This document shows positions 36,111 to 44,449 of a DNA stretch of 64,000 nucleotides, piece after piece. The stretch comes from Natronorubrum aibiense (GTDB lineage Archaea; Halobacteriota; Halobacteria; Halobacteriales; Natrialbaceae). The position numbers and the translations under genes are program-made. The notes beneath the pieces were generated by a model. That model did no database searches. It was not told the DNA's origin and was given only the letters and a program-made list of their open reading frames with translations. Positions within the stretch are counted from its first letter, which is position 1. Every line of letters begins with the position of its first letter. The stretch spans positions 2,170,001 to 2,234,000 of the forward strand of contig NZ_CP045488.1 in assembly GCF_009392895.1 (NCBI RefSeq), in the 5' to 3' direction.

Positions 36111-36119
36111 CATAGTAAA
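36111..36119 (-). promoter_or_regulatory. TATA-like box for acs copy 1
   Basis: Minus-strand TTTACTATG lies 27-35 bases upstream of the acs ATG at 36084, the spacing of a leaderless promoter. The rest of the 246-base gap up to the regulator gene shows no gene. The fit to the haloarchaeal TATA consensus is moderate. Confidence 0.35.
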
Positions 36120-36330
36120 GCCGGCATCTAGTTGTGCAAAATCGGGCGGCGAACGGGGCGAAAATATAGTGGATATTGACTGTATTAGGAAGGGACATCT
36201 GGTTATATGCGGCTGACTCCCCGATAAATCGGTCGCGCGACGCAGTCACCGCCGCCTGTCACGACCAGTCACGGCTAGAACTGACGGTGATCACTCACCG
36301 TCGTCTAGAGGCTTAGTATCCCCGCCACCG

Positions 36331-38562
36331 TCACTCGCTGGCGGACGAGTCGATGTTTTCGCTGGCCGGATCGTCGAAGAACGTCCGCAGGAGTTCGTGT
36401 TGGCCCTTCCGGAGGTGATTGTGTAGCGTCGGCGAGGAGACGCCCATCGCATCGGCGATCTCCTCGGCAGTACTCTCTCGGGGCCAGTCGTAGTAACCGC
36501 CGAAGTACGCCGCCCGCAGCGACGCCTCCTGTCGGTCCGTCAGGCGGTCCTCGAGGCCCTCGCGGAACTCGCGGGCGGTCTGGACGGTGCGTTCGGCCTC
36601 GCGTTTGCCGACCAGTTCCGAGTTCGGGAACCCGGAGCGCAGGCCGGCGAGAATCGTCCGCAGGTCGGCGTCGGCCGCCGATTCGGCCGTAATCGTCGTC
36701 ACGCCGCCTTCGGTGATCGCGTCGATGACGGTGACGCCGTACTCGGTGAGCGTCAGCGTCGGCGAGGAGCCCTCGACGACGAACTCGACGCGCCAGCCGT
36801 CCTTGTCGGTCTCGACCAGCCGACAGTCGTCGATGCCGGGGTCGTCCGCCGCGAGGTCGAAGACATCGGCCGGCGAGGCGTTCTGCAATCGCACGTAATA
36901 CAGTTGTGTCGACTCGGAAATCGGCACGAGCGAGTCGAGTTCGAACCGACAGCCCAGTTGCTGTGAGGCGTCGACAAAAAACGAATCATCGTCTCGACAG
37001 GCGAACTCGAGTTCGACGACGCGATCGGAGAGTAAGAGGTTCCGTCGCCGGATCGCGGCGATCGCATAGCCGATCTGCTTCCCGATCGTCTCGAGCCACT
37101 GGCGTTCGTCGGCGTCGAACGCCTGCAGTCTGTCGGTTGCGACCGTCAGCGTGCCGTAGGTCGTATCGCCGTAGCACAGTGGCACGCGCGCGAGCGACCC
37201 CGAGTCGTCACGGTTCGTCCCGCCCTCGCCGTTCTCGATGTCGAGGTCGACGTCGGTGACGACCGACACCGTGGCTTCGCCGTCGTCCGTGGTCGCGCCG
37301 TCGTCGTGCCACTCCTCGGGCACGAGCCGGTCGACGTCCGCGGGTTCGATCCCGCTCGAGGCACGCCAGTCCGTCCGCCGCTCCGTGATAGTCGCCCGGT
37401 CGATCCAGGCGTACTCGTAGGCTCGGCCGCCGGTCAGTGCCGTACAGGTTCGCGTCTCGATCTCCTCGTGGTCGGTCGATTCGAGCAGCGACCGGGCGAC
37501 GGCGCGGTGGGCTCTCGCGACCGCGTACCGGCCCTCGAGTTCGTCGCGTCGCGACCGGACTCCCTCGAGTTCCTCGTGGGCTCTCGAGACGTCGCGGACG
37601 AAGACGGCAAACCCGCGGTGACGGCCGCGGTCGTCTCGCATCGGCGAGATAACTTCGGTCGCCCGGAACTGCGAGCCATCTTTGTGCACGCGCCAGCCCT
37701 CGTTTTCGTAGCCGGATTCCTCCAAGGCCGCCGACAGCGCCCGTTCGGGCGTGCCGTCGTCGACGGCCGTGTCCGTATAGAACGTCGAGACGTGCGTGCC
37801 GACGATTTCGCCGGCCCGATAGCCGAACATCGACGCTGCACTTCGATTCCAGCGTTCGACGTAGCCCTCTGCGTCGAGGCGGATCAGCGCGTATCGATCG
37901 CTCGCGGCCAACAGCAGTCGGATCACACTGTCGTCGCTGACCATCGAGCCGGCCTGCGTCCGCGAGCGACTGTGTGCCGGTCCGGACGGCCGTTCGACGG
38001 CGTCGAAGGCGTCGACGATCTCCGCGTCCGTCGGCTCGGGGAGATACGGCTCGAGTGCCTCGAAACTCCCCCAGCCGCCGACGGTCTTGACGACTCGAGG
38101 GTTGACCGCGTGGTCGACGAGCGCGGTGTGGGCGAAATACTGGCGCAGGTCGCTCGTCGAGAGGTCGGCCAGCGCCGGCTGCTCGTAGATGTCGCTGGCT
38201 CGCTCGGCGACGTCCGAAACCAGCATCTGGAGGCGTCGTGCCGTGACAGGGAAGATTCGATCGTCGGGAGAGAGGTCGTTGCTCCGGGCGTATCGCCGCA
38301 GCTCACGTTCGACGTGGGTCGGCAGATACGACGTTCGGCCGTCTCCGTCGTCGACGGCAGGCACACGGATCAGGTATCGCGGCGGATCGATCCGGACCTG
38401 TTCGATGCTCTCGATGGTCAGTTCGGTGAGTTCCGTCGGGCGAAGCCCGACGTCACCACAGAGGCGAACGACGAGCGCCTCGCGGTACGTTTCGGCGGCG
38501 TCGAGGAGCGACTCGTAGCGCTCACGCGAGAGCACCGCCGAGTCAGTCACCTCGAGACTCAT
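36331..38562 (-). CDS. HTH_10 (Bat-type) regulator with N-terminal tyrosine-recombinase-like, PAS and GAF domains
   Basis: A 743-residue cytoplasmic regulator. Residues 1-180 match the catalytic fold of tyrosine recombinases: Arg41 in GLRPTEL, STSDLRQYFAHTALV with Arg140, Trp164 in GGWGS, and Tyr173 in LEPYL. The usual His of H-x-x-R is Ser137, so the active site is partly degenerate. A PAS domain follows (about 205-325), then GAF (about 345-500), a bacterio-opsin-activator domain (about 520-670), and a C-terminal HTH_10 (TAEEIADAMGVSSPTLHNHL). It lies between two acs genes in the same orientation and is a candidate regulator of acetate or energy metabolism. Confidence 0.85.
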   Translation of the reverse strand: MSLEVTDSAVLSRERYESLLDAAETYREALVVRLCGDVGLRPTELTELTIESIEQVRIDPPRYLIRVPAVDDGDGRTSYLPTHVERELRRYARSNDLSPDDRIFPVTARRLQMLVSDVAERASDIYEQPALADLSTSDLRQYFAHTALVDHAVNPRVVKTVGGWGSFEALEPYLPEPTDAEIVDAFDAVERPSGPAHSRSRTQAGSMVSDDSVIRLLLAASDRYALIRLDAEGYVERWNRSAASMFGYRAGEIVGTHVSTFYTDTAVDDGTPERALSAALEESGYENEGWRVHKDGSQFRATEVISPMRDDRGRHRGFAVFVRDVSRAHEELEGVRSRRDELEGRYAVARAHRAVARSLLESTDHEEIETRTCTALTGGRAYEYAWIDRATITERRTDWRASSGIEPADVDRLVPEEWHDDGATTDDGEATVSVVTDVDLDIENGEGGTNRDDSGSLARVPLCYGDTTYGTLTVATDRLQAFDADERQWLETIGKQIGYAIAAIRRRNLLLSDRVVELEFACRDDDSFFVDASQQLGCRFELDSLVPISESTQLYYVRLQNASPADVFDLAADDPGIDDCRLVETDKDGWRVEFVVEGSSPTLTLTEYGVTVIDAITEGGVTTITAESAADADLRTILAGLRSGFPNSELVGKREAERTVQTAREFREGLEDRLTDRQEASLRAAYFGGYYDWPRESTAEEIADAMGVSSPTLHNHLRKGQHELLRTFFDDPASENIDSSASE

Positions 38563-38699
38563 GGTTCGCTGTTTCTAACGACACGAATATAATTGTGTCG
38601 GCGGTCGCACTGTTTGCGACGATATCCTGTATTATCGCCAGTCTGAATCTCGTTCTCCATTTCGCTTCAATTGATTCTCCGAAACCAGTACTGTCGCGT

Positions 38700-40679
38700 T
38701 CACTCCTCGCCGATCTCCGCTTGAATTTCGCCGACGATCTCCGGATTGCGCAGCGCGCTCGTATCGCCGAGTTCTTCGCCGTTCGCGACGTCCTCGAGCA
38801 GGCGGCGCATGATCTTCCCCGAGCGCGTCTTGGGGAGTTCGGGTGTAAAGAGGATCTCCGTCGGCCGCGCGATCGGCCCGATCGCCGTTTCGATGCTGTC
38901 GACGATCGCCTCGCGCACGTCCGTGTCGTCGTAGCCACCTTCGGTGCTAACGTAGGCATAAACGTCCGTCCCCGTCGTCTCGCTCGAGCGGCCGACGACA
39001 GCGGCCTCGGCGACGCCTTCGACGCCGGTGATCGCGCTCTCGATCTCCATCGTACTCAGTCGACGACCGGAGACGTTGATGACATCGTCGACGCGGCCGA
39101 GGACGGTGATGTAGCCGTCCTCGTCGATCCGGGCCGCGTCGCCGCTGAAGTAGCGCCAGTCATCGTTTTCGGGGTCTGAAAAGCGATCCCAGTACTCCGT
39201 TCGGAAGCGTTCGTCGCCGTCGTACAGCGTCCGGACCATTCCCGGCCACGGGCGAGCAATGGTGAGATAGCCGGAGTCGCCGGGGTCGACCTCGGTGCCG
39301 TCCTCGTCGATCACGCGGACATCCATGCCGGGGAGGCTCGGTCCAGCCGCGCCGGGTTTCATCTCGTCGACGCCCGGAAGCGTCGAGACCGTTACGGCAC
39401 CCGTCTCGGTCTGCCACCAGGTGTCGACGACCGGACACTCCCCGTTGCCGATGTGATCGTAGTACCAGTTCCACGGCCGGGGACTGATCGGTTCGCCGAC
39501 CGTCCCGAGCAACCGCAACGAGGAGAGCTCGTGGCGGTCGGGATACTCTGGCCCCCATTTCATGAACGCGCGGATGGCCGTCGGTGCCGTATAGAAGATA
39601 TCGACCGCGTTCCGGTCGACGATCTCCCACAGCCGGTCCCGGTCGGGATAGTCGGGCGTGCCCTCGTACATCACCGTCGTCGTTCCGAGCGCGAGCGGGC
39701 CGTAGATGATGTACGAGTGGCCCGTAATCCAGCCGATGTCGGCCGCACACCAGTAGGTATCCTCAGGCTTGACGTCGAGGACGGCGTGGCTCGTCCAGGC
39801 GGCGTGTGCGAGATACCCACCCGTCGTGTGGACGACGCCTTTCGGCTCACCGGTCGTGCCAGACGTGTACATCAGAAACAGCATGTCTTCGGCGTCTCTG
39901 GGCACTGGATCGACGGTTTCACCAGCGAACAACTCCCGAAGTTCGTGGTAATCGTACTCGTCGTCGCCGAGGACGTGTGGTAGGTCGTCGCCGAGTCGAT
40001 CGACGACGACCGTCCGGACGTCTTGCTCGAGTTTGAGCAGGGCGTTGTCGGCCTTACTCTTCTGGTTGAACGCGTCCCCGCGTCGGTAGTAGCCATCACA
40101 GGTGACCAGAAATTCGCTATCGGCGGCGTCCATCCGGGTCGCCAGCGCATCAGCAGATAGCCCCGCAAAGACGACGTTGTGCGGGGCACCGATCCGAGCA
40201 CACGACAGCATCGCGATTGGCAACTCGGGAATCATCGGCAGATAGATCGTTACGACGTCGTCTTCTTCGACGCCGAGTTCCCGCAGGGCCGCGGCGAACT
40301 CGTTGATCGCGACGTAGAGGTCCCGATAGGTGTACGTTACTCGCTCGCCGTGTTTGCCCTCCCACCGGATTGCGGCGTGGGTCTTGCGACCCGACTCGAG
40401 GTGCCGATCGACGCAGTTCGCGGCGGCGTTCAGTTTCCCGTCGGGAAACCACTGATAGAACGGGGCGTTCTCGTCGCGGAGGACGGTCTCGTACGACTGG
40501 TCCCACGAGAGCAAGTCGGCGGCACGCTCCCAGCACTCGGGCCAGTTCTCCTCGAACTCGTCGTAAATCCCCGGATCCGAGACGTTCGCCTGTTCGACGA
40601 ACGACGCTGGAGGGCTTCGGGGCGATCCGGTGAGGACAGGACGGTCGCGTCCCCACCCGTTCCGATCGACCATATTCAT
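38700..40679 (-). CDS. acs: Acetyl-CoA synthetase (copy 2)
   Basis: A second full-length AMP-forming acetyl-CoA synthetase, 659 residues, highly similar to copy 1 over most of its length (shared FVEQANVSDPGIY, YTSGTTGEPKGVVHTTGGYL, VDTWWQTETGAVTVS, LPKTRSGKIMRRLLED). The N-terminal ~25 residues differ, with a basic-polar lead MNMVDRNGWGRDRPV instead of the acidic one. A TATA box about 26 bases before the ATG supports this start. Substrate preference could be acetate, propionate or similar acids. The pair probably arose by duplication. Confidence 0.93.
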   Translation of the reverse strand: MNMVDRNGWGRDRPVLTGSPRSPPASFVEQANVSDPGIYDEFEENWPECWERAADLLSWDQSYETVLRDENAPFYQWFPDGKLNAAANCVDRHLESGRKTHAAIRWEGKHGERVTYTYRDLYVAINEFAAALRELGVEEDDVVTIYLPMIPELPIAMLSCARIGAPHNVVFAGLSADALATRMDAADSEFLVTCDGYYRRGDAFNQKSKADNALLKLEQDVRTVVVDRLGDDLPHVLGDDEYDYHELRELFAGETVDPVPRDAEDMLFLMYTSGTTGEPKGVVHTTGGYLAHAAWTSHAVLDVKPEDTYWCAADIGWITGHSYIIYGPLALGTTTVMYEGTPDYPDRDRLWEIVDRNAVDIFYTAPTAIRAFMKWGPEYPDRHELSSLRLLGTVGEPISPRPWNWYYDHIGNGECPVVDTWWQTETGAVTVSTLPGVDEMKPGAAGPSLPGMDVRVIDEDGTEVDPGDSGYLTIARPWPGMVRTLYDGDERFRTEYWDRFSDPENDDWRYFSGDAARIDEDGYITVLGRVDDVINVSGRRLSTMEIESAITGVEGVAEAAVVGRSSETTGTDVYAYVSTEGGYDDTDVREAIVDSIETAIGPIARPTEILFTPELPKTRSGKIMRRLLEDVANGEELGDTSALRNPEIVGEIQAEIGEE

Positions 40680-40700
40680 TTGAACCCAAGGCAGTCAGTG

Positions 40701-40710
40701 GAATAAACGT
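40701..40710 (-). promoter_or_regulatory. TATA box for acs copy 2
   Basis: Minus-strand ACGTTTATTC is centred about 26 bases upstream of the acs ATG at 40679, in a GC-rich background, giving a leaderless transcript. It supports 40679 rather than the in-frame ATG at 40673 as the start. Confidence 0.5.
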
Positions 40711-40886
40711 TCCTCCGCGGCTTTTTTATCGGGTTCGTCGTGTCCGTTTGTTCTGATACGTTGCGCTCTCGAGCGCGTGCGTAGGAACAAAAGTAGCAGC
40801 GATACCGATCCACCACCGACCGTCTCTGTCGGCAGTTGCAGTTCGTCTCTGGGGCTGTCGGTCCGTGACGACCACGACGAGCGTGG

Positions 40887-41381
40887 TTAGTCGATCGTCG
40901 AGTCGATATCCGAGATGTCTTCGGAGTCGATGTCTGCGCCGGGTTCACGAACGACGTACACGTCGTAGCGCTGATCGTTTGCGACCGGGCTGCCGACGCT
41001 CGACTGTGGAGCGATCACCGAGCCAGCGTTCTCCGAACCGATGAACACGACCGATGCATCGATCTCGCCGGCGATTCGCCGGATCTCGCGAACGACGTTC
41101 GTCGTCGAGGTCGATGTCGGTTCGTCCGAATTTACGCGCTCGGTGCGGACGGTCGCTTCCGGCGCGACGTCGGCAGCCCGCGTTTTCATCCCCGCTTCGA
41201 TCGTTTCGGGGTCGAACGGCTCGCCGTCGGTGATCCAGCCTCGCTCTCGAGCGTATTCGGCGTCGTCCGGAATGACCGTCAGGGCGACGACCTCTTCGTC
41301 GAGCAACTCACCGAACGTGGCGGCTTTCTCGAGGGCGTTTCGAGCCAACTCCGAACCGTCGAACGGGACGAGTAGCGTCAT
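40887..41381 (-). CDS. Universal stress protein (UspA family), divergent type
   Basis: A 164-residue Usp-fold protein: MTLLVPFDGSELARNALEKA at the start, then EEVVALTVIPDDAEYA. The C-terminal nucleotide-binding loop is altered: VVFIGSENAGSVIAPQSSVG lacks the usual G-x2-G-x9-G-S pattern, so it may not bind ATP like the other two Usp proteins in the window. It ends in an acidic tail. It lies between acs copy 2 and another uspA, all on the minus strand. Confidence 0.8.
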   Translation of the reverse strand: MTLLVPFDGSELARNALEKAATFGELLDEEVVALTVIPDDAEYARERGWITDGEPFDPETIEAGMKTRAADVAPEATVRTERVNSDEPTSTSTTNVVREIRRIAGEIDASVVFIGSENAGSVIAPQSSVGSPVANDQRYDVYVVREPGADIDSEDISDIDSTID

Positions 41382-41443
41382 ACCTCTATCTCATACGACA
41401 GCCGAGGTAAATGTTCGGTCTCCAACAACCGGACCCGATCGCC

Positions 41444-41875
41444 TCACTCGGATTCGTCGATGACGAGTACTGGCCGGGTCGTGGACCTGACGACGCGGTC
41501 GACGGTGCTGCCGAGGAGCGCCCGTCGAAACGACGAGCGGCCGCGGGCGCCGATCACGATCGCACTCGCGTCCTGTTCGTCCGCGTACGCGATGATCTCC
41601 TCATATGGTACGCCGGACCGAATCGTCGTTTCGACCGCCACGTCGGCGGCGGCGGCCGCCTCGGTGACGACCTCGAGGGCCTCGCTCGCTTGCTCGCGTT
41701 GCCGTCGCCTGACTTCGTCGGGATCGACGATCGCATTGTCGTACTCGGTTCGGCGCTCGAGGACGGCGATTCCGTACAGCCTCGCGTCGAACCGGTTGGC
41801 GAGTTCGACCGCGTGCGAGATGGCCTCGCGCGCCGTCTCGCTCCCGTCAGTCGCGACCAGAATCGACTCGTACAT
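41444..41875 (-). CDS. Universal stress protein (UspA family)
   Basis: A 143-residue Usp from the ATG at 41875 (MYESILVATDGSETAREAIS), with the nucleotide-binding motif VIGARGRSSFRRALLGSTVD and the C-terminal VLVIDESE. A longer frame up to 41965 adds residues without family resemblance and is not used. It may be co-transcribed with the neighbouring uspA 62 bases downstream. Confidence 0.88.
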   Translation of the reverse strand: MYESILVATDGSETAREAISHAVELANRFDARLYGIAVLERRTEYDNAIVDPDEVRRRQREQASEALEVVTEAAAAADVAVETTIRSGVPYEEIIAYADEQDASAIVIGARGRSSFRRALLGSTVDRVVRSTTRPVLVIDESE

Positions 41876-41992
41876 GCGCCCTCGTACAGCGTACTCCCAG
41901 TAAGTCCTGTCCTTGTTCCCGTCGCCGATCGATTCCCCCGCCGACGGATCGAAACCTCGTAGCACTATATGGCTGGGTTCGTACGTCCACGT

Positions 41993-42208
41993 ATGACTGA
42001 GGAAGTCCCGGTCAAGCGCACGGATCTCCTTGTCCTCATCGGTGTCTCGCTCGTTGGCGGGGTCCTCATCGCATCGCTGATCCTTACGCCAACGCTTTCC
42101 ACACAGTATATCAGTACGATTCTCCTGAGCATGGTGTTGCTGGCGTTTTTCCTGTTCTTGCCGGTGATGGGCGTGCGACTGTTCATCGACGACAGAAACG
42201 ACGAGTAG
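41993..42208 (+). CDS. Small two-helix membrane protein
   Basis: A 71-residue protein starting MTEEVPVKRTDLLVLIGVSL, with two hydrophobic helices up to residue ~60 and a short basic/acidic end RLFIDDRNDE. An in-frame ATG at 41969 would add 8 residues; that ATG lies in a TATATGG context that may itself be the TATA box (about 41967-41972), 21-26 bases before 41993. I therefore prefer 41993. Function unknown; divergent from a uspA gene. Confidence 0.65.
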   Translation: MTEEVPVKRTDLLVLIGVSLVGGVLIASLILTPTLSTQYISTILLSMVLLAFFLFLPVMGVRLFIDDRNDE

Positions 42209-42281
42209 TCGCCAGCGATCGCGCCCGTCTTACCGCCAGCGCCAACCGACGTGTCGTCGGGAGACTCTCGAGACCCGATCC

Positions 42282-42302
42282 TGCGACGTTTCTGACGTCG
42301 CA
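42282..42302. repeat. Short perfect hairpin downstream of the small membrane gene
   Basis: TGCGACGT and ACGTCGCA form an 8-base perfect stem with a 5-base loop (TTCTG), about 75 bases after the stop at 42208. It lacks a T-run, so it is not a classic terminator. The surrounding gap 42209-42403 shows nothing else I can support. Confidence 0.4.
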
Positions 42303-42403
42303 CGTCCTCGTCGCGGGCGACATGCTGCCATCCATCAGCGCCTGCTGGCAGGAGCGTCGTCCGAATGGCGAGCCGTGGCGAAAAGACTTCAGCGGTCTCT
42401 TGC

Positions 42404-42489
42404 CTATAGTAACGACTGAAACGGTTTACACACCGATCGTACAGCTGTCGTGCGATCGGGTGTGCACTGACGTTCAGTGGCTACTATAG
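42404..42489. repeat. 86-bp imperfect palindrome, MITE-like element
   Basis: The ends read CTATAGTAACGACTGAA (left) and, as reverse complement of the right end, CTATAGTAGCCACTGAA: 14 of 17 bases agree. The middle also pairs imperfectly around GATCG...CGATC, so the whole element can fold into one long hairpin. Both tips carry CTATAG. It lies in the gap between two converging genes. From memory, very similar palindromes recur in Natrinema-type genomes. That points to a non-autonomous miniature transposable element or a dispersed regulatory palindrome; unverified. Confidence 0.7.
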
Positions 42490-42532
42490 CTCCCGGCGAT
42501 TTGGACGGCCACCGACTACCTCGAGCAGTCGA

Positions 42533-43450
42533 TCAGTCCTTGTCGGGCATCGTCGAGTGGCGAACCGGCCCTCTCATATCAGCGCGCTCCGACGGCGGTG
42601 GCGCCATCGTCGAGTAGCGCGTTCCGCTGCCACCGGATGTGCCGCGGTTCCGATCCGATCCGAGGTCGACGTCGAGCAATCCGTCGTCTTCAGTATCGCT
42701 CTCGGTCTCAGTCGTGTCATTCTCGATGACACTTTCGTCTTCGTCGCTGGCGGTGCTGGCACGCGCTTCCTCGAGTCGGTCCTGGAGGTGCTCGAGGTCG
42801 TCGCTGATCCCGTCGAACGAGGACTCCATCGCCGACCGGAGCTGGTCGCCGAGATCGCCGGGCGTCTCTGCCCCGTCAGCATCGGATTCGTCGCCGGCCG
42901 GTGCTTCGTCCTCGTCACTCCCGAGAACACCGTCGAGGCCAGTGGCCTCGCTGACTGTCTCAGCGGCCGACTCGATCGTCTCTCGAGCGCCATCGTCGTC
43001 GCTTTCGGACTCGTCCGTGTCCTCGTCAGGTGTGTCCGATCCAGTGTCAGTCTCCGGTTCGGAGTCGTCGTCCTCCGCCCCGTCGTCGATCGACTCCCGT
43101 AACTCGCCGACGGCTCCCTCGAGCGTCTCGTCATCGCCCCGGTCGGCGAGTTTCGAGAGGGCTATCAGTCGCTGTAACGCCTCGACGTGCGCCGGCTCAC
43201 CCTGGGAGATCGCCTCGGGAATCGAATCCGGTTCGGTCCCGTCCGGGAGCGTGTCCAGACCGACTGCCTCGAGCAGGTCGTCCGGGTCGGCCGACTCGAG
43301 CAGGTCGTTCGCCTTCGCTGCGGTCTCGAGCAAGTCCGTCTGTGCCGTCTCGGCGTCCCCGTCCGAGTCGGTCGTCGCGACGAGCGAGCCGCTGGACGTA
43401 TCGGCCTCGCGCAGTACCTCGTTTACTCGTTCGCGGAGTTTTTGACTCAT
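42533..43450 (-). CDS. Unrecognised acidic protein with C-terminal basic RxSTM motifs (glycine-zipper operon, gene 4)
   Basis: A 305-residue soluble-looking protein of unknown function. Residues 1-125 are helical and less charged (MSQKLRERVNEVLREAD; VEALQRLIALSKLADRGDDE). Residues 125-260 are mostly acidic and disordered but include a 23-residue helix-like module at 154-176 (GARETIESAAETVSEATGLD). That module recurs in the upstream neighbour. A coiled-coil-like segment follows (SDDLEHLQDRLEEARAS). The tail turns basic and repeats R-Y/H-S-T-M twice (TRYSTMAPPP, VRHSTMPDKD). It is the last gene of a four-gene minus-strand unit, 51 bases after its neighbour. Confidence 0.75.
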   Translation of the reverse strand: MSQKLRERVNEVLREADTSSGSLVATTDSDGDAETAQTDLLETAAKANDLLESADPDDLLEAVGLDTLPDGTEPDSIPEAISQGEPAHVEALQRLIALSKLADRGDDETLEGAVGELRESIDDGAEDDDSEPETDTGSDTPDEDTDESESDDDGARETIESAAETVSEATGLDGVLGSDEDEAPAGDESDADGAETPGDLGDQLRSAMESSFDGISDDLEHLQDRLEEARASTASDEDESVIENDTTETESDTEDDGLLDVDLGSDRNRGTSGGSGTRYSTMAPPPSERADMRGPVRHSTMPDKD

Positions 43451-43501
43451 CTGTCGTGTCTCGACTCTAAAGCCGCACCTCGAGGCGGCGGTCTCGATCG
43501 A

Positions 43502-44392
43502 TTACTCGGCTTCCGCGTCCGCCTCGTCCGCCGATTCGGCTTCTGACTCGTCGTCTGTCACTGCCGCGACGATCTCGTCGGTCATCTCTTCGCGACTGAG
43601 GTTTGCCTTCACGTCGACGTCCTTTGCGATGGACTGCAGATCGTCGTAGGACATCACCCCGAGGAAGTCCGTGAGGGTCTCTTTTCGGAGCCCTTCGATA
43701 TCCTTGACTGACGTATCGGAATCGTCTTCGCCATCCGATTCGGAATCGGTCGCCTCGTCGCTTTCGTCCGCCGTCTCCGCCTCGGCGTCCGATTCGTCGT
43801 CGCTTTCCGTTTCGGCTTCGCTGTTCTCCATCGTCTCGTCATCTCCAGATTCGTCCGCATCGTCGTCTGTCAAGACCTCGTCGAGCCCACTGGCCTCGCT
43901 CACGTCTGTGGCGACTGACTCGACCGCCTCTCGAGCACCGGTATCCTCGCTTTCTTCGTCGGCGTCGTCGCTCTCTGCGTCGGCATTATCCGCCTTGGCC
44001 GCCGATTCGTCTCCGCTGGTATCGCTCTCGAGAAGTCCCTCGAGGCCATTTCCCTCGGTTGCACGCTGGGCCAGCGACTGAACCGATTCCGCCGCGTCGT
44101 TGTCCGCAACCGTCTCGCGGATGGCGTCACGGACCGCCGTCGTGAGATCCGACTGCAGTTCGTTCCGGTCTTTGTCCGCTTCGATCCCCTCCGCCATCGT
44201 CTCGTGGACCGCACGGCCGATCGACGACCCCAGTTTCCGTCCCATCTGAGCGCCGAACTCGCGACCGACTGCGGCACCGAGCTCGCCGCCGTCGATGCCG
44301 TCTTCGATGGAGCCGTCTCCGAGGAGATCGGTCACCTCGACCTGATTGCTCACCTCCCGGGCGACCAGCTGTTTCAGTCCGGCGTCACTCAT
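43502..44392 (-). CDS. Unrecognised acidic glycine-zipper protein with C-terminal SAP/Rho-N-like domain (gene 3)
   Basis: A 296-residue protein. Start at 44392 (MSDAGLKQLVAREVSNQVEV) is preferred because GGTGAG lies about 4 bases upstream; an ATG at 44425 is the alternative. Residues 35-62 form a glycine zipper with G every third or fourth position (GELGAAVGREFGAQMGRKLG), expected to pack tightly or insert in a membrane. After a long acidic region come the module GAREAVESVATDVSEASGLD (from about residue 152) shared with the downstream gene, and a C-terminal helix-extended-helix of SAP/Rho-N type (RKETLTDFLGVMSYDDLQSI). No known family is recognised. Confidence 0.75.
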   Translation of the reverse strand: MSDAGLKQLVAREVSNQVEVTDLLGDGSIEDGIDGGELGAAVGREFGAQMGRKLGSSIGRAVHETMAEGIEADKDRNELQSDLTTAVRDAIRETVADNDAAESVQSLAQRATEGNGLEGLLESDTSGDESAAKADNADAESDDADEESEDTGAREAVESVATDVSEASGLDEVLTDDDADESGDDETMENSEAETESDDESDAEAETADESDEATDSESDGEDDSDTSVKDIEGLRKETLTDFLGVMSYDDLQSIAKDVDVKANLSREEMTDEIVAAVTDDESEAESADEADAEAE

Positions 44393-44449
44393 CGAACTCA
44401 CCTTGAGGCGAGCCATCCGCGTCATCGAGCAGTTGAGACGATAGCATGG

